The notes: generated from the sequence alone by a model not told the origin. A stretch of 64,000 bases of DNA from CAYUVH01 sp964448135 (GCA_964448135.1 CAYUVH010000049.1:136053-200052); one strand, 5' to 3'. Numbered from the stretch's first letter, positions 42,445 to 52,045 are shown. Numbers and translations: made by a program.

Positions 42445-45400
42445 GTGAAGGCACCATTACGCATTTTGCATTTGGAAGACGACCCGGATTACGCCGATCT
42501 GGTGAAGTCGCTGCTTGATGCCGAAGGGTTCCGCGCCAACGTCAATCTCGTATCCGACCAGGCCGCTTTTGAGAAGGCCCTGGAACAGCGTGATTTTGAT
42601 CTTATCCTGGCCGACTATCTTTTGCCGGCGTATAACGGCATCCAGGCCTTGAAGCTGGCGCACCAGGAGTGCCCGGACGTCCCATTTTTGCTGGTGTCGG
42701 GAACAATCGGCGAGCCGGCGGCCATCGAAAGCCTGAAGTGCGGAGCGACCGACTACGTTCTGAAGCACTGGCCGGAGCGTCTGGTGCCGGCCATTCGCCG
42801 CGCGGCGCAGGAGGCCGAGGATCGTTTGCAGCGCCGCAAGATCGAGACGGAGCTGATCCGCCGCGAAAAGTATTTTCGTTCGCTCACCGAAAACTCCCTC
42901 GACATTTTATCGGTGCTGAACCAGGAGGGCGTCTTTCTTTACAACAGTCCGTCCATTCATCGCGTGCTGGGATATGAGCCGCGCGACCTCGCGGGCAGGA
43001 ATGCCTTCGAACGAGTGCACGCGGACGATGTGGCGACCGCCCGGCGGGCGTTCGACCACGCGCAGCAGGATCCGCAGCAGACCGTCACGATGGAATTTCG
43101 CTTCCAGCACGCGGACGGCTCCTGGCGCTATCTCGAAGCGGTGGGGCAAAACCGGCTTTCGGACCCCGATATCTGCGGGATGGTCATCAATTCGCGCGAC
43201 GTCAGCGACCGCCGACGGGTGGAGCGGGACCTGCGGGAAAGCGAGAAGCAGTACCGGCTGATTTTCGACGGCAACCCCACGCCGATGTGGGTCTTCGATC
43301 AGGAAACGCTGGCGTTCCTGGAGGTGAACGACGCGGCGGTCCAACATTACGGCTATTCGCGCGAGGAATTCCTCAAGATGAACATCCGGGATCTGCGGGC
43401 GACCGAGGACGACCCGGCATTGATGGAGTATCTGCACAAGTTGCTGACTGAATCACGGCAGTCGGAGATGGGTTTGGGGGGAGTGTGGCGGCATCGCAAG
43501 AAGGACGGCACGCCCATCGACGTGGAAATCAAGTGGACGCTGATCCCTTTCAAGGGGCGGAAGGCGTCGCTCACGCTGGCCACCGATATTACCGAGCGCA
43601 AGAGCACCGAGCATCGAAACGCGGCGCTCTCGCATTTGGGGCAGCATTTGAGCTCGGCGACCACGCCGGCCGAAGCGGCGGCCATCCTGCAAGCCACCGC
43701 GGACAAGCTGTTCGCCTGGGATTCCTTCACACTCGATCTGTACGCCGCCGAACGAGACCGGGTGTATCCGATATTGAACGTGGATTCGGACCGGGAAGGG
43801 CGCCGCTTCGAAATTCCGGTGGATGGCGAAGCCAAGGAGCCCAGCCGCATGGCGCGGCGCATCGTGGCCGAAGGCGCGGAATTGATTTTGCGGCCGGAGC
43901 CGATCATGGCCACGGGTGATACGATTTTGATCGGTGATACCTCCCGGCCCTCCGCGTCGCTGATGCTGGCGCCGATTCGGAATCGGACAAAAGTCATCGG
44001 CATTCTCTCGGTCCAGAGCTATCGCGTGCGCGCCTATACGAAGGACGATCTCGCCACGCTGCAAACGGTCGCGGACCATTGCGGCGGAGCGTTGGAGCGC
44101 ATCCGGGCCGAACAAGCGTTACGTGAAAGCAAGCAGCGCTTCCGCGATGTGTTTGAGGGCTCTCCGGATGCAATTTTGGTCGCCGACTCGCGCGGCGAGG
44201 TCCTGGACGCCAATCCCGCTGCGTGCGAGCTCCATGCCTGCACTAGCACCCAATTGATCGGCCGGAAAATGGCTGAACTGTGCTCCCCGGAAACCCAGCT
44301 GCAGTCGGAACGTGATTTTGCTTCGATGCTCGAAGGCCGGCTCCACCAGGTCGAGGGCACCGTGCGGACCATGGAAGGTCAGATCGTCCCCGTGGAAATC
44401 CGCGCCAATCGCATTGTGTATGCCGGATGTCCGGCGGCGTTGCTGCACGTGCGGGACATCACCGATCGCCGCCTGGCCGAAGCCGCGTTGCGCAGCTCGG
44501 AAATGTTGTTTCATTCCGTGTGGGAAAACTCGGTGGACGGCATGCGCCTGACCGACGAGCAGGGCAATATCGTGGCCGTCAACAATGGATTCTGCAAGCT
44601 GGTCGGCATGGCCCGCGAGGAATTGGAAGGCCGGCCGTTCACGGTGATCTACGCCAACACCGGACTCAGCGAGCAGAGCCTGAACAAATACCGGCATCGC
44701 TTTCGTGACCGCGCGATCGATCGCCACATGGAGCGCAAGCTTACCCTCCACAACGGCAAGGCGGTGATTTTCGCGAACACCAATTCCTTCGTCGAACTGC
44801 GCGGCCAGCCGACGTTGCTGCTCGGGCTGTTCCGTGACGTCACCGCGCAGAAAAAACTCGAGGACGAATTGCGGCAGTCGCAAAAGATGCAGGCGATCGG
44901 CCAGCTGGCCGGCGGCGTGGCCCATGATTTCAACAACATCCTGACGGTCATCCACGGACACGCTTCGCTGCTGCTCAGCGGCGGGGAGTTGAAGGATGCT
45001 TCGTCGCGTTCCGCGCAGCAGATCGTTTCAGCAGCGGAGCGGGCCGCCGGCCTGACGCGCCAATTGCTCACCTTCAGCCGCCGCCAGGTGATGCAGCCGA
45101 AGCGGCTCGATCTGAACGAAGTCGTCAACAACATGACCAAGATGCTCGGCCGCGTGCTGGGCGAGGACATCGCGCTGCAATTGCAGTATCATCCCTCGGC
45201 GGCAACGGTGCAGGCGGACTCGGGCATGGTCGAACAGGTGTTGCTGAACCTCGTGATCAATTCACGGGACGCCATGCCGAAGGGAGGCCTGCTGACCATC
45301 CGGATCGCAAGCGTGGAATTTACCGCGCGAGAGGTCGGTTCGCATGCCGACGCACGCCTGGGACGTTTTGCGTGCCTGAGCGTGATGGACAGCGGCTGCG

Positions 45401-46023
45401 GAATTCCCCTGGAAAATCTGCCGCGCATATTCGAGCCGTTCTTTACGACGAAGGAAGTCGGCAAAGGCACCGGCCTGGGGCTGGCCACCGCCTATGGCAT
45501 CGCGGAGCAACATGGGGGCTGGATGGAAGTGGAGAGCGAACCGGGCCAGGGCTCAACGTTCTCCCTCTACCTGCCCTGGGTGAGTGAAGCGCCGCCAACC
45601 GCGCAGGCAGATGGCGCTGCGCAGGACGGGGTCCGGGGTGGCTCGGAGACGATCCTAGTCGTGGAAGACGAGGCGCCGGTGCGGGAATTGGTGTGTGAGC
45701 TGTTGTCCAGTTACGGATACCAGATTCTGGAGGCCGACTCGGGCGTGAGGGCGCTGGATATCTGGCAAACGGACAAGCATCGGATTGATCTCCTGTTGAC
45801 CGATCTGGTCATGCCGAATCAGATTTCGGGCAAGGAACTCGCGGATAAACTTTGGAGTGAACGACCGGAATTGAAGGTCGTGTTTACCAGCGGCTATAGC
45901 GCGGAGGCTTCGCCGGCCGGCAAGGATTTCATTCTGGCCAAACATTTGAACTATCTTCAGAAACCCTACCATCCGCAACTGCTTGCCAAAACTGTACGCG
46001 GTTGCCTCGACGGGGTAAAATAG
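42445..46023 (+). CDS. Large hybrid sensor kinase with N- and C-terminal receivers, PAS and GAF domains
   Basis: This 1192-residue protein starts at a GTG and has no membrane segment. Domains in order are: receiver (1-120, Asp57 in LILADYLLP), PAS (about 140-260, FRSLTENSLDILSVLNQEGVFLYNSPS), PAS (265-385, YRLIFDGNPTPMWVFDQ), GAF (390-550), PAS (565-680, FRDVFEGSPDAILVADSRGEVLDANPAA) and PAS (690-815, FHSVWENSVDGMRLTDEQGNIVAVN). Then come the HisKA domain with His827 in GGVAHDFNNIL, HATPase motifs (LVINSRDAMPKGG, DSGCGIP, FFTTKEVGKGTGLGLATAYG) and a C-terminal receiver (Asp1120 in LLLTDLVMPNQISGKELADKLW). A receiver at each end suggests a phosphorelay with input from another kinase. No response regulator or phosphotransfer protein is adjacent. 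Confidence 0.92.
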   Translation: MKAPLRILHLEDDPDYADLVKSLLDAEGFRANVNLVSDQAAFEKALEQRDFDLILADYLLPAYNGIQALKLAHQECPDVPFLLVSGTIGEPAAIESLKCGATDYVLKHWPERLVPAIRRAAQEAEDRLQRRKIETELIRREKYFRSLTENSLDILSVLNQEGVFLYNSPSIHRVLGYEPRDLAGRNAFERVHADDVATARRAFDHAQQDPQQTVTMEFRFQHADGSWRYLEAVGQNRLSDPDICGMVINSRDVSDRRRVERDLRESEKQYRLIFDGNPTPMWVFDQETLAFLEVNDAAVQHYGYSREEFLKMNIRDLRATEDDPALMEYLHKLLTESRQSEMGLGGVWRHRKKDGTPIDVEIKWTLIPFKGRKASLTLATDITERKSTEHRNAALSHLGQHLSSATTPAEAAAILQATADKLFAWDSFTLDLYAAERDRVYPILNVDSDREGRRFEIPVDGEAKEPSRMARRIVAEGAELILRPEPIMATGDTILIGDTSRPSASLMLAPIRNRTKVIGILSVQSYRVRAYTKDDLATLQTVADHCGGALERIRAEQALRESKQRFRDVFEGSPDAILVADSRGEVLDANPAACELHACTSTQLIGRKMAELCSPETQLQSERDFASMLEGRLHQVEGTVRTMEGQIVPVEIRANRIVYAGCPAALLHVRDITDRRLAEAALRSSEMLFHSVWENSVDGMRLTDEQGNIVAVNNGFCKLVGMAREELEGRPFTVIYANTGLSEQSLNKYRHRFRDRAIDRHMERKLTLHNGKAVIFANTNSFVELRGQPTLLLGLFRDVTAQKKLEDELRQSQKMQAIGQLAGGVAHDFNNILTVIHGHASLLLSGGELKDASSRSAQQIVSAAERAAGLTRQLLTFSRRQVMQPKRLDLNEVVNNMTKMLGRVLGEDIALQLQYHPSAATVQADSGMVEQVLLNLVINSRDAMPKGGLLTIRIASVEFTAREVGSHADARLGRFACLSVMDSGCGIPLENLPRIFEPFFTTKEVGKGTGLGLATAYGIAEQHGGWMEVESEPGQGSTFSLYLPWVSEAPPTAQADGAAQDGVRGGSETILVVEDEAPVRELVCELLSSYGYQILEADSGVRALDIWQTDKHRIDLLLTDLVMPNQISGKELADKLWSERPELKVVFTSGYSAEASPAGKDFILAKHLNYLQKPYHPQLLAKTVRGCLDGVK

Positions 46024-46120
46024 CGTCCCAGGGTGAGGTTCCTCTAAGGGTCGTAGTTGCCGCTGGGCGACACCGTGGCCGCCCGGGCGAACATTTAAGG
46101 CTCGCGCCCCCGGCGGAAAA

Positions 46121-47380
46121 ATGCCATATGCTGACGGGCTGCATTTGAAAATTCCGGCTGCAATTCTGCTCGGTGGCAACAAGCTTAATCGCGGAGTCTT
46201 TGACCGGCTCCGCGAGCGCGGGCTGCGGGTGATAGTTGTGGATTGGGGAGCGAACCCGGAGTTGCGCGGAGACCAGCATCTGCAAATCGACGTCAAGGAT
46301 ACCGCCCGCGTGCTGGAGGCGTTGAGCCAGATAGGGGATTTGGACGTGCACGTGGCCTACACCTCGACGGATGTGGCCGTCCCGACGGTGATGGCGATTC
46401 ACCGAAAGTACGGCCTGGAGGCGCCCGAAAACGGCGTGCTGGCGAAACCGCTGACCAAGGGCTACATGACGAAGACGTGGCGGGAAGCCGGGCTCCTCAA
46501 TCGCTTTTCCGAGGTGCTGGCTGCGGGCGATGTGGCGGGAGTGCGCGCGGCAGCGTCCAGTCGCAAGGTGATTGTGAAGCCGAACCTTTCCAGTTGCTCG
46601 CGCGGCATCACGATTCTGGAACCGGGTGCGTCCGACCCGCAACTCAGCGCCGCGTTGCGCCGGGCGGAGAGCACATCCTTCGATGGGCAGGCGATCGTCG
46701 AGGAGTTCTTCCCGGGCCGTGAGTTCACCGTGGAAATGCTCGGTGACGCGCACGGCAACGTGTCCGTGTACGCGATCTCGGTGAAGTACCATACGGTCAA
46801 CGCCGGGCCGAACCGCGTGGCCAACAAGCTGCACTATAATTCCGTGGTGTATGCGGATGAGACCTACCAGCGAATCGCCGACTATGGTCGTCGCTGTTAC
46901 CAGAGCCTGGGAATTCGCTGCGCGCTGGGGCACCTGGAAATTATTTTGGGTGAGAATGACCAGCTTAGCCCGGTGGAGATCGGGGCGCGATCGAGCGGGT
47001 TGATCGTGACGCCGCTCGCTGAAACCGCCAGCGGCAGGGATTTTCTGGGAGATTACCTGGCCGTGCTGCGCGGGGCGCGGCTTGAACCGGGGTTTCATCA
47101 GTCGCCAAACTCGGCGGTTTACTTCTTTTACGATTTTCCACCGGACCGGCCCTGCCGGCGGGCGACACACCTGGGGGAACATTTGCCGCCCGGCATCGAG
47201 GTGGTTTATTCCGATCGGCCGGCGATGACGCCGGGCCAAAGTTACAACCGCATTGACAACGACACGGAGCGGCACGGCCACGAGATACTGCGTGGCCCAC
47301 GGGAGCAACTCACCATCGAAGCCATCGAAGCGGCGGAACAACGCATGCTGGCGACGATGTTCAACGGCCACCACTCATGA
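46121..47380 (+). CDS. ATP-grasp ligase
   Basis: The 419-residue product is a stand-alone ATP-grasp enzyme. It has an N-terminal Rossmann-like part (IPAAILLGGNKLNRGVFDRLRERGLRVIVVDWGANPEL, AYTSTDVAVPTVMAIHRKYG) and central ATP-grasp elements (LTKGYMTKTWREAGL, KVIVKPNLSSCSRGITILEPGAS, AIVEEFFPGREFTVEMLGD). Metal-site segments follow (GIRCALGHLEIILGENDQLSPVEIGARSSGLIVTPLAE). Family members join a carboxylate to an amine or thiol through an acyl phosphate. The substrate is unknown. Its stop overlaps the ATG of the amidohydrolase by four bases (ATGA), so the two are coupled. ATP-grasp/metallohydrolase pairs are sometimes seen in surface-polysaccharide loci. No such locus surrounds this pair. Confidence 0.8.
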   Translation: MPYADGLHLKIPAAILLGGNKLNRGVFDRLRERGLRVIVVDWGANPELRGDQHLQIDVKDTARVLEALSQIGDLDVHVAYTSTDVAVPTVMAIHRKYGLEAPENGVLAKPLTKGYMTKTWREAGLLNRFSEVLAAGDVAGVRAAASSRKVIVKPNLSSCSRGITILEPGASDPQLSAALRRAESTSFDGQAIVEEFFPGREFTVEMLGDAHGNVSVYAISVKYHTVNAGPNRVANKLHYNSVVYADETYQRIADYGRRCYQSLGIRCALGHLEIILGENDQLSPVEIGARSSGLIVTPLAETASGRDFLGDYLAVLRGARLEPGFHQSPNSAVYFFYDFPPDRPCRRATHLGEHLPPGIEVVYSDRPAMTPGQSYNRIDNDTERHGHEILRGPREQLTIEAIEAAEQRMLATMFNGHHS

Positions 47381-48054
47381 AATTCCACGACGCCCATTCG
47401 CATAAACTCGACGAACAGGATGGAGGGCTGTTCATTGGGCTGGAAGGGAAACCGGTGTTTCCGGCTGCGGTCGATAATGCGCGCGCGTTTGCGCTCGAGG
47501 ACAAGGCCAGGCTCAGGTTTGCGGTGGAATATGTGACCACGGCGGCGAAGACCGGCACTCGGGCCCTACTCAAATATCATCCCCGACGAGAGGGCTACTC
47601 ACCGGAGTTTGTGGCCAACAGTATCCGGCGGAGCGGTCCGAAGCTGTGCATCATCGACACGCTCAACCAACCACACTGGCAGCCGCTGGACTATTGGCGT
47701 ATCGCGAAGGACTTTCCGGCTATCCAGTTTATTTTCTGCCACGCCGGCGGATACGACATTCTCGATTTCCTGAAGATGGCGGATTTCACTCCGAACATCT
47801 GGCTCGATTTTTCGCTGACCCAGCAATACTTCGGTTGGGCGGGCACGGAGCCACGCCTGCCCCACGTCTGCGATGCCATTGACTTCGGGCTGCGACATCC
47901 GCGCATCAAGCGCAAGGTGATGTTCGGTTCGGACGAACCGTTTTATTCGCAACCCCTGGCTCTCGAGCGGTACTTGCAGCTCGAAGAACGGGATTTGTTC
48001 CTGGTGAAGAACTATTTGAGTCTGGTTGAGAAGGCGGGACTGGCGTCGGCCTGA
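47377..48054 (+). CDS. Amidohydrolase-type TIM-barrel metal hydrolase
   Basis: The 225-residue protein opens with the metal motif HDAHSHK. It contains CHAGGYDILDFLKMADFTPNIWLDFSLT and MFGSDEPFYSQPLALERYL, the usual late-barrel His and Asp ligand regions of amidohydrolases. At 225 residues it is short for the superfamily (most exceed 260). It is translated from an ATG that overlaps the ATP-grasp stop. The pair could make and then trim or release an amide, or the hydrolase could act on a different bond in the same molecule. There is no signal peptide, so both are cytosolic. sigma-54 follows after 147 bases. Confidence 0.76.
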   Translation: MKFHDAHSHKLDEQDGGLFIGLEGKPVFPAAVDNARAFALEDKARLRFAVEYVTTAAKTGTRALLKYHPRREGYSPEFVANSIRRSGPKLCIIDTLNQPHWQPLDYWRIAKDFPAIQFIFCHAGGYDILDFLKMADFTPNIWLDFSLTQQYFGWAGTEPRLPHVCDAIDFGLRHPRIKRKVMFGSDEPFYSQPLALERYLQLEERDLFLVKNYLSLVEKAGLASA

Positions 48055-48201
48055 GGTCCGAAATCGATGGACATGCTGTAAGCGGCAGCAACGCAGGAGA
48101 GGAGAATTGGCATCCAGAAAGGCTGATTATGTGACGACATACAGCCATATTCGTGCCAAGTTTTTCTTGTTTTAGCCGACGGCGGTGATATCCTTTGGCC
48201 C

Positions 48202-49701
48202 ATGGCACAAGGCTTACAGTTGTCGCAGCGTTTGACCCAATCGCTGGTGCTGGCACCGCAATTGCAGCAGTCGCTGGCATTGCTCCAAGCCCCCACGCTT
48301 GAGCTTAAAGCATTGGTGGAGCAGGAGTTACAACAGAACCCTGTTTTGGAAGAATCCGCGACCCCGGAAGCGGACCAGAACGAGAAGACCGACGAGGAAG
48401 GTGCGAGAGCCAGCGAAGCGGCTGACCCAGCGGAGCCGCCGGCGGATTTGAACTACGATCCGGCCACGGAAAAGCCTTCCAGCGAGCCGGTGGACGATTT
48501 TCAACAGGAATTCGAGAAATTGGTGCAATTGGACCAGGAATGGCGTGATCATTTTTCGCAGGCCAACTCGCCCATGCGCGCTTCGGCGGAGGATGAAGAG
48601 AAGCGGCAGTTCATGTTCGACTCACTGGTGGCGAACACTTCGTTGCAGGAGACGCTGCTGGAGCAGGTCCGTGAATCGGCCATCCCTGAGGACAAACATC
48701 CGGTGGCGGAAATGCTTATCGGCAACGTGGACGAGTATGGTTACCTGAAGGCTTCAATCGAGGAGTTGGCGGCTTCGACTGGTCTGGCGGCAGATTCCAT
48801 CATGGAGGTGTTGCGCCAGATTCAGACGTTTGATCCGGCGGGCGTGGGAGCACGGGATTTACGCGAGTGCCTGCTGTTGCAGATGGAGCGCACCGGCCAG
48901 CAGAGCACGCTGGAGTACCGCATCGTCAACGAATTCATGGACGCGTTGGGCAAGCGACGCATTCCGGAAATCGCGCGCGGCACCGGACAGGACGTGGACG
49001 AAGTTCAGGAAGCTTTGGAACGAATTGCGCGGCTGGAGCCCCGACCGGGCCGGGCGTTTTTGCCGGATAACGATCAATATGTTCTGCCTGAGGTGTTTGT
49101 GCGGCGTTCCGGCGGCGAATACGTAGTCACGACGAACAACGAGCACATTCCGCATCTGCGCATCAGCAATACCTACAAAGACCTGATGTCCCAGGGACAG
49201 AATTCGTCCGAAGTAAGAAATTATATTCGCGAGAAAATTCGCGCGGGCAAATTTCTCATCAAGAGTTTGCATCAGCGCCAGGAAACGATTTTGAGCATCG
49301 CGCGGGAAATCGTGCGCCGGCAGTCGGAATTCCTCGACAAGGGTGTCGCGTTTTTGAAACCGCTGACCATGGTGCAGGTGGCGCAAGTCGTCGGTGTCCA
49401 CGAGACGACGGTGAGCCGGGCGGTGTCGGGCAAATACATGGAGACGCCGCAGGGCATCTTCGAAATGAAGTATTTCTTCACCGCGGGCATCCAGACTGCC
49501 GCGGGCGATGGCATGTCCAACACGAGCGTGAAGGACATGATCGCGGAGATTTTCAAAAAAGAGGACACCACCAAACCTCTATCGGACCAAGAAGTGGTTC
49601 GGATGCTGAAGGACAAAGGCATCGTGATCGCCCGCCGCACCGTGGCGAAATACCGAACTGAATTGAACATTCTGCCATCGAATTTGCGGAAGGTTTACTG
49701 A
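48202..49701 (+). CDS. rpoN: RNA polymerase sigma-54 factor
   Basis: The 499-residue product is sigma-54. Region I opens MAQGLQLSQRLTQSLVLAPQLQQSLALLQAPTLELKALVEQELQQNPVLEE. An acidic linker follows (EADQNEKTDEEG). The core-binding and DNA-binding parts include EKLVQLDQEWRDHF, FDPAGVGARDLRECLLLQ, LEPRPGRAF, FLIKSLHQRQETILSIAREIVRRQSEF and VAQVVGVHETTVSRAVSGKYMETPQGIFEMKYFF. The C-terminal RpoN box is ARRTVAKYRTELNI. It directs transcription from -24/-12 promoters with AAA+ activators, none of which is encoded in this window. The first candidate hpf/PTS genes common downstream in proteobacteria are absent; a SpoIIAA-like gene follows instead. Confidence 0.96.
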   Translation: MAQGLQLSQRLTQSLVLAPQLQQSLALLQAPTLELKALVEQELQQNPVLEESATPEADQNEKTDEEGARASEAADPAEPPADLNYDPATEKPSSEPVDDFQQEFEKLVQLDQEWRDHFSQANSPMRASAEDEEKRQFMFDSLVANTSLQETLLEQVRESAIPEDKHPVAEMLIGNVDEYGYLKASIEELAASTGLAADSIMEVLRQIQTFDPAGVGARDLRECLLLQMERTGQQSTLEYRIVNEFMDALGKRRIPEIARGTGQDVDEVQEALERIARLEPRPGRAFLPDNDQYVLPEVFVRRSGGEYVVTTNNEHIPHLRISNTYKDLMSQGQNSSEVRNYIREKIRAGKFLIKSLHQRQETILSIAREIVRRQSEFLDKGVAFLKPLTMVQVAQVVGVHETTVSRAVSGKYMETPQGIFEMKYFFTAGIQTAAGDGMSNTSVKDMIAEIFKKEDTTKPLSDQEVVRMLKDKGIVIARRTVAKYRTELNILPSNLRKVY

Positions 49702-49817
49702 GGAGGTAGGTTGGGTTGGTTAGCCTGCGATTGCTGTGGGCGATCCCGCGCCGGTGGCGGTCAAGATGGCGCAAGCCATGCTTGCAACGAAAGAATTCGC
49801 GACGGACTGAGGTCGGT

Positions 49818-50243
49818 ATGCCCATTGAATACATTATCGACCATGCGCATCGGGTCGTGCGTGCGAAGGCGATCGGATCCATGACGGAGGCGGAGGTTTT
49901 CGAATATCAACGCAAAGCCTGGTCGCGGCCGGAAGTTGCCGGCTATAACGAAATCATGGACGTGAGCGCGCTGGAGACCATGCCGGCGGTAAGCCCGGAC
50001 CGGATGTATGATCTGGCGTCGTTGTCGGCATGGATGGACCACTTGGGCAAGCCCAGCCGGTTCGCCATTGTCGCCCCCCAGGATTTTGCCTTCCAATCAG
50101 CGCAAATGTACGAGACGTTGCGCGCTTCCAAACCGCTGAGCCGGAAGCAGGTGAAAGTCTTCAGAAGTTTGGCGGAGGCGCTGGCGTGGCTGGAGGTTCC
50201 ACCCGAAAAAGGCGAAGCGACCGGAGTGAAACAATCCGATTGA
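49818..50243 (+). CDS. SpoIIAA-like (STAS-family) protein
   Basis: The 141-residue protein begins MPIEYIIDHAHRVVRAKAIGSMTEAEVFEYQRKAWSRPEVAGYNEIMDVSALETM and continues PSRFAIVAPQDFAFQSAQMYETLRASKPLSRKQVKVFRSLAEALAWLEV. This is the pattern of SpoIIAA-like/DUF-type STAS proteins of about 130-140 residues. No conserved phosphorylatable serine is evident. ATG 49818 is used; the frame opens at 49716, but the first 34 residues have no family match. The stop is 14 bases from the convergent peptide deformylase gene. Function is unknown; a regulatory role has been suggested for the fold. Confidence 0.76.
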   Translation: MPIEYIIDHAHRVVRAKAIGSMTEAEVFEYQRKAWSRPEVAGYNEIMDVSALETMPAVSPDRMYDLASLSAWMDHLGKPSRFAIVAPQDFAFQSAQMYETLRASKPLSRKQVKVFRSLAEALAWLEVPPEKGEATGVKQSD

Positions 50244-50257
50244 TCGCAGTGAGCCGG

Positions 50258-50821
50258 TTACTTGAGGCTCTGTTTCGTTTCCGCCTGCAAATCATCCAAC
50301 AAATCCTGCAGCTCGGCCTTGGTTGGGCGGTCCATGCGGTCAATGAAGAGGATTCCGTTCAGGTGATCGGTTTCGTGCTGCACGGCGCGGGCGAGCAATC
50401 CCCCGCAACGAAATGAGAACGTGTTGCCATCACGATCGAGCGCCGTCACGTCCACCGATTCGGGGCGCGTTATGTCCGCGAAGATTTCCGGGAAACTCAA
50501 GCAACCTTCGGGACCGGCAACCGGTTCACCGACGGGTTTGACTTCGGGATTGATTAGCACGAGCGGCATGAACGAATTCACGTCGGCTGCTTTCCCGTTG
50601 AGTTCGAGCGTGGAAGGGCGGTCCGTGGCGCCGCGGACATCGATCACGGTGAGCTGAAGCGCGGCACCGATTTGCTGGGCGGCGAGGCCGATGCCCTTGT
50701 TGGCATACATCGTGTCGAACATGTCGCCGATGAGTTTGCGCACGGCGGGGGTGATATTCTCGATGCGCGCACCTTTCTTGCGCAGGACCGGCGTTCCGTA
50801 TTTGACGATTTCCAGGGGCAT
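50258..50821 (-). CDS. def: Peptide deformylase
   Basis: The 187-residue enzyme removes the formyl group from the N-terminal methionine of new proteins. The three deformylase motifs are complete: GIGLAAQQ (43-50), EGCLSFP with metal ligand Cys107, and QHETDHLNGILFIDRM with His149, Glu150 and His153. The motif I spelling GxGLAAxQ is exact. The enzyme has a moderate insertion before motif II (RGATDRPSTLELNGKAADVNSF), and the type resembles class I. The gene is preceded by a PfkB-type kinase with a five-base gap, so they are probably co-transcribed. No fmt is nearby. Confidence 0.95.
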   Translation of the reverse strand: MPLEIVKYGTPVLRKKGARIENITPAVRKLIGDMFDTMYANKGIGLAAQQIGAALQLTVIDVRGATDRPSTLELNGKAADVNSFMPLVLINPEVKPVGEPVAGPEGCLSFPEIFADITRPESVDVTALDRDGNTFSFRCGGLLARAVQHETDHLNGILFIDRMDRPTKAELQDLLDDLQAETKQSLK

Positions 50822-50826
50822 GTGAA

Positions 50827-51957
50827 TTAGTTGCCAAGTTGCGCGGGCCAGTCCCGGAGCATGGCGGTCAGTTGCTCCACGCCGGGGCTTTCGCCGGTGC
50901 GAACGTAAGAGCCGCTGGTGGTGACGCCCAGCAGTAGCGATTGGGCGGTGGACAGGCCCAGAAGCTTGCCGAGGCAGAATCCGGAGTTGAAGTGATCTCC
51001 CGCGCCGGTCGTTATTTTCGGGCGAGGCGTGAAGGGGCCGGTGACAGCCGCCGAGCCATCCGGTCCGGTGGCGACGGCAAACGCCGTCGGATGGATAATG
51101 ATGGTGTCCACGGGAACCTTGTCCCGGATGGCTTGGGAGAGTTTCACCAACCCGTCTGCGGAGGTGTCGCTCGAAGGCAGTCCCAAAACGCGGCCGATGT
51201 CACAACCTTCCTTTTCGTTGAGGCCGAGAATGACGTCAAAATATTTCTGGAAGTCGGCCACGAGTTTCAACGCGCGGCGGATATCTTCCGGGGTGCGCTT
51301 CTCCGGATCGGCCAGATCAATGAACAGCTTGCGGCGGACGCCGTTCAATGACGGGCAAATATCCTTGAGGACGGCGGACCAGATTTCGCTCATTTGCGGG
51401 AGCATCGTCCAGTTGACGAACCCGACAACGTCGGCGCCCGAGAAATGCGCGGCGAATTTGTCGCGACCGAATCGTTCGCAGATGTTCGGCCAGGTCATCT
51501 CCTTGAGCGACTGATGCTTGCCCAGCATGATCTTGCCATCCTCGAATTCGAGCGCGTCGGTATAGCCCGGTTCGGCGATGGAGTGCACTTCCGCGCGGCG
51601 GGCAAATTCGGTGAACACCGGGTGGAGATTCGGGTAACCGAGCAGCCCGAGGTAGGTGACCTTCAGGCCGAAGCTGGCCAGGGCGTTGGCCATGATGGGA
51701 CCGTTGCCGCCGAGTTTGGTCAACTGACTGACGAGTTCGACGTTGGTGCTGCGCCCGGCCGCGGCGGCGAGGCGCTGGGCGAGTTGGGCGATGCCGGGGA
51801 GCCGCAGATATTTGTCGGCTGATTCGCGTTTGTCCACGACGTGGAGAATGTTGTCCACGAAGCCGTCCAGGCCGACGAAGGCGATGCCGCGCAGGACGCG
51901 GTCTTTGCCGGCGAGCAGTTGGGCCGCGGTCTGCTCACGTAGTTCGGGAGTGTTCAT
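50827..51957 (-). CDS. PfkB-family carbohydrate kinase
   Basis: The 376-residue kinase has the PfkB N-terminal part (LRGIAFVGLDGFVDNILHVVD), a substrate segment (QLTKLGGNGPIMANALASFGLKVTYLGLLGYPN) and the C-terminal catalytic signature TTGAGDHFNSGFCLGKLLGL. The Asp in GAGD is the catalytic base. The first 17 residues (MNTPELREQTAAQLLAGK) extend before the typical start. The sugar or nucleoside substrate is not clear from the motifs; a ribokinase or fructokinase-like role is possible. It lies five bases upstream of the deformylase gene and 88 bases after parB. It is cytosolic. Confidence 0.86.
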   Translation of the reverse strand: MNTPELREQTAAQLLAGKDRVLRGIAFVGLDGFVDNILHVVDKRESADKYLRLPGIAQLAQRLAAAAGRSTNVELVSQLTKLGGNGPIMANALASFGLKVTYLGLLGYPNLHPVFTEFARRAEVHSIAEPGYTDALEFEDGKIMLGKHQSLKEMTWPNICERFGRDKFAAHFSGADVVGFVNWTMLPQMSEIWSAVLKDICPSLNGVRRKLFIDLADPEKRTPEDIRRALKLVADFQKYFDVILGLNEKEGCDIGRVLGLPSSDTSADGLVKLSQAIRDKVPVDTIIIHPTAFAVATGPDGSAAVTGPFTPRPKITTGAGDHFNSGFCLGKLLGLSTAQSLLLGVTTSGSYVRTGESPGVEQLTAMLRDWPAQLGN

Positions 51958-52045
51958 TTCAGGAAATGTGCGAGGGTGTCCGCCCCGTTTGAAGACGGTT
52001 CATCATTTTCTGGCGAGACCTTGATTCCATGTTACGCGGCGGGGC

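Noticed and set aside
45929..47374. Open frame of 481 codons opposite the ATP-grasp gene
   Set aside because: The plus-strand ATP-grasp motifs and the ATGA junction with the next gene are decisive.
48181..48230. Possible sigma-54 promoter near the rpoN start
   Set aside because: TGGCAC is present but the GC element at the required spacing is missing, and it overlaps the start codon.
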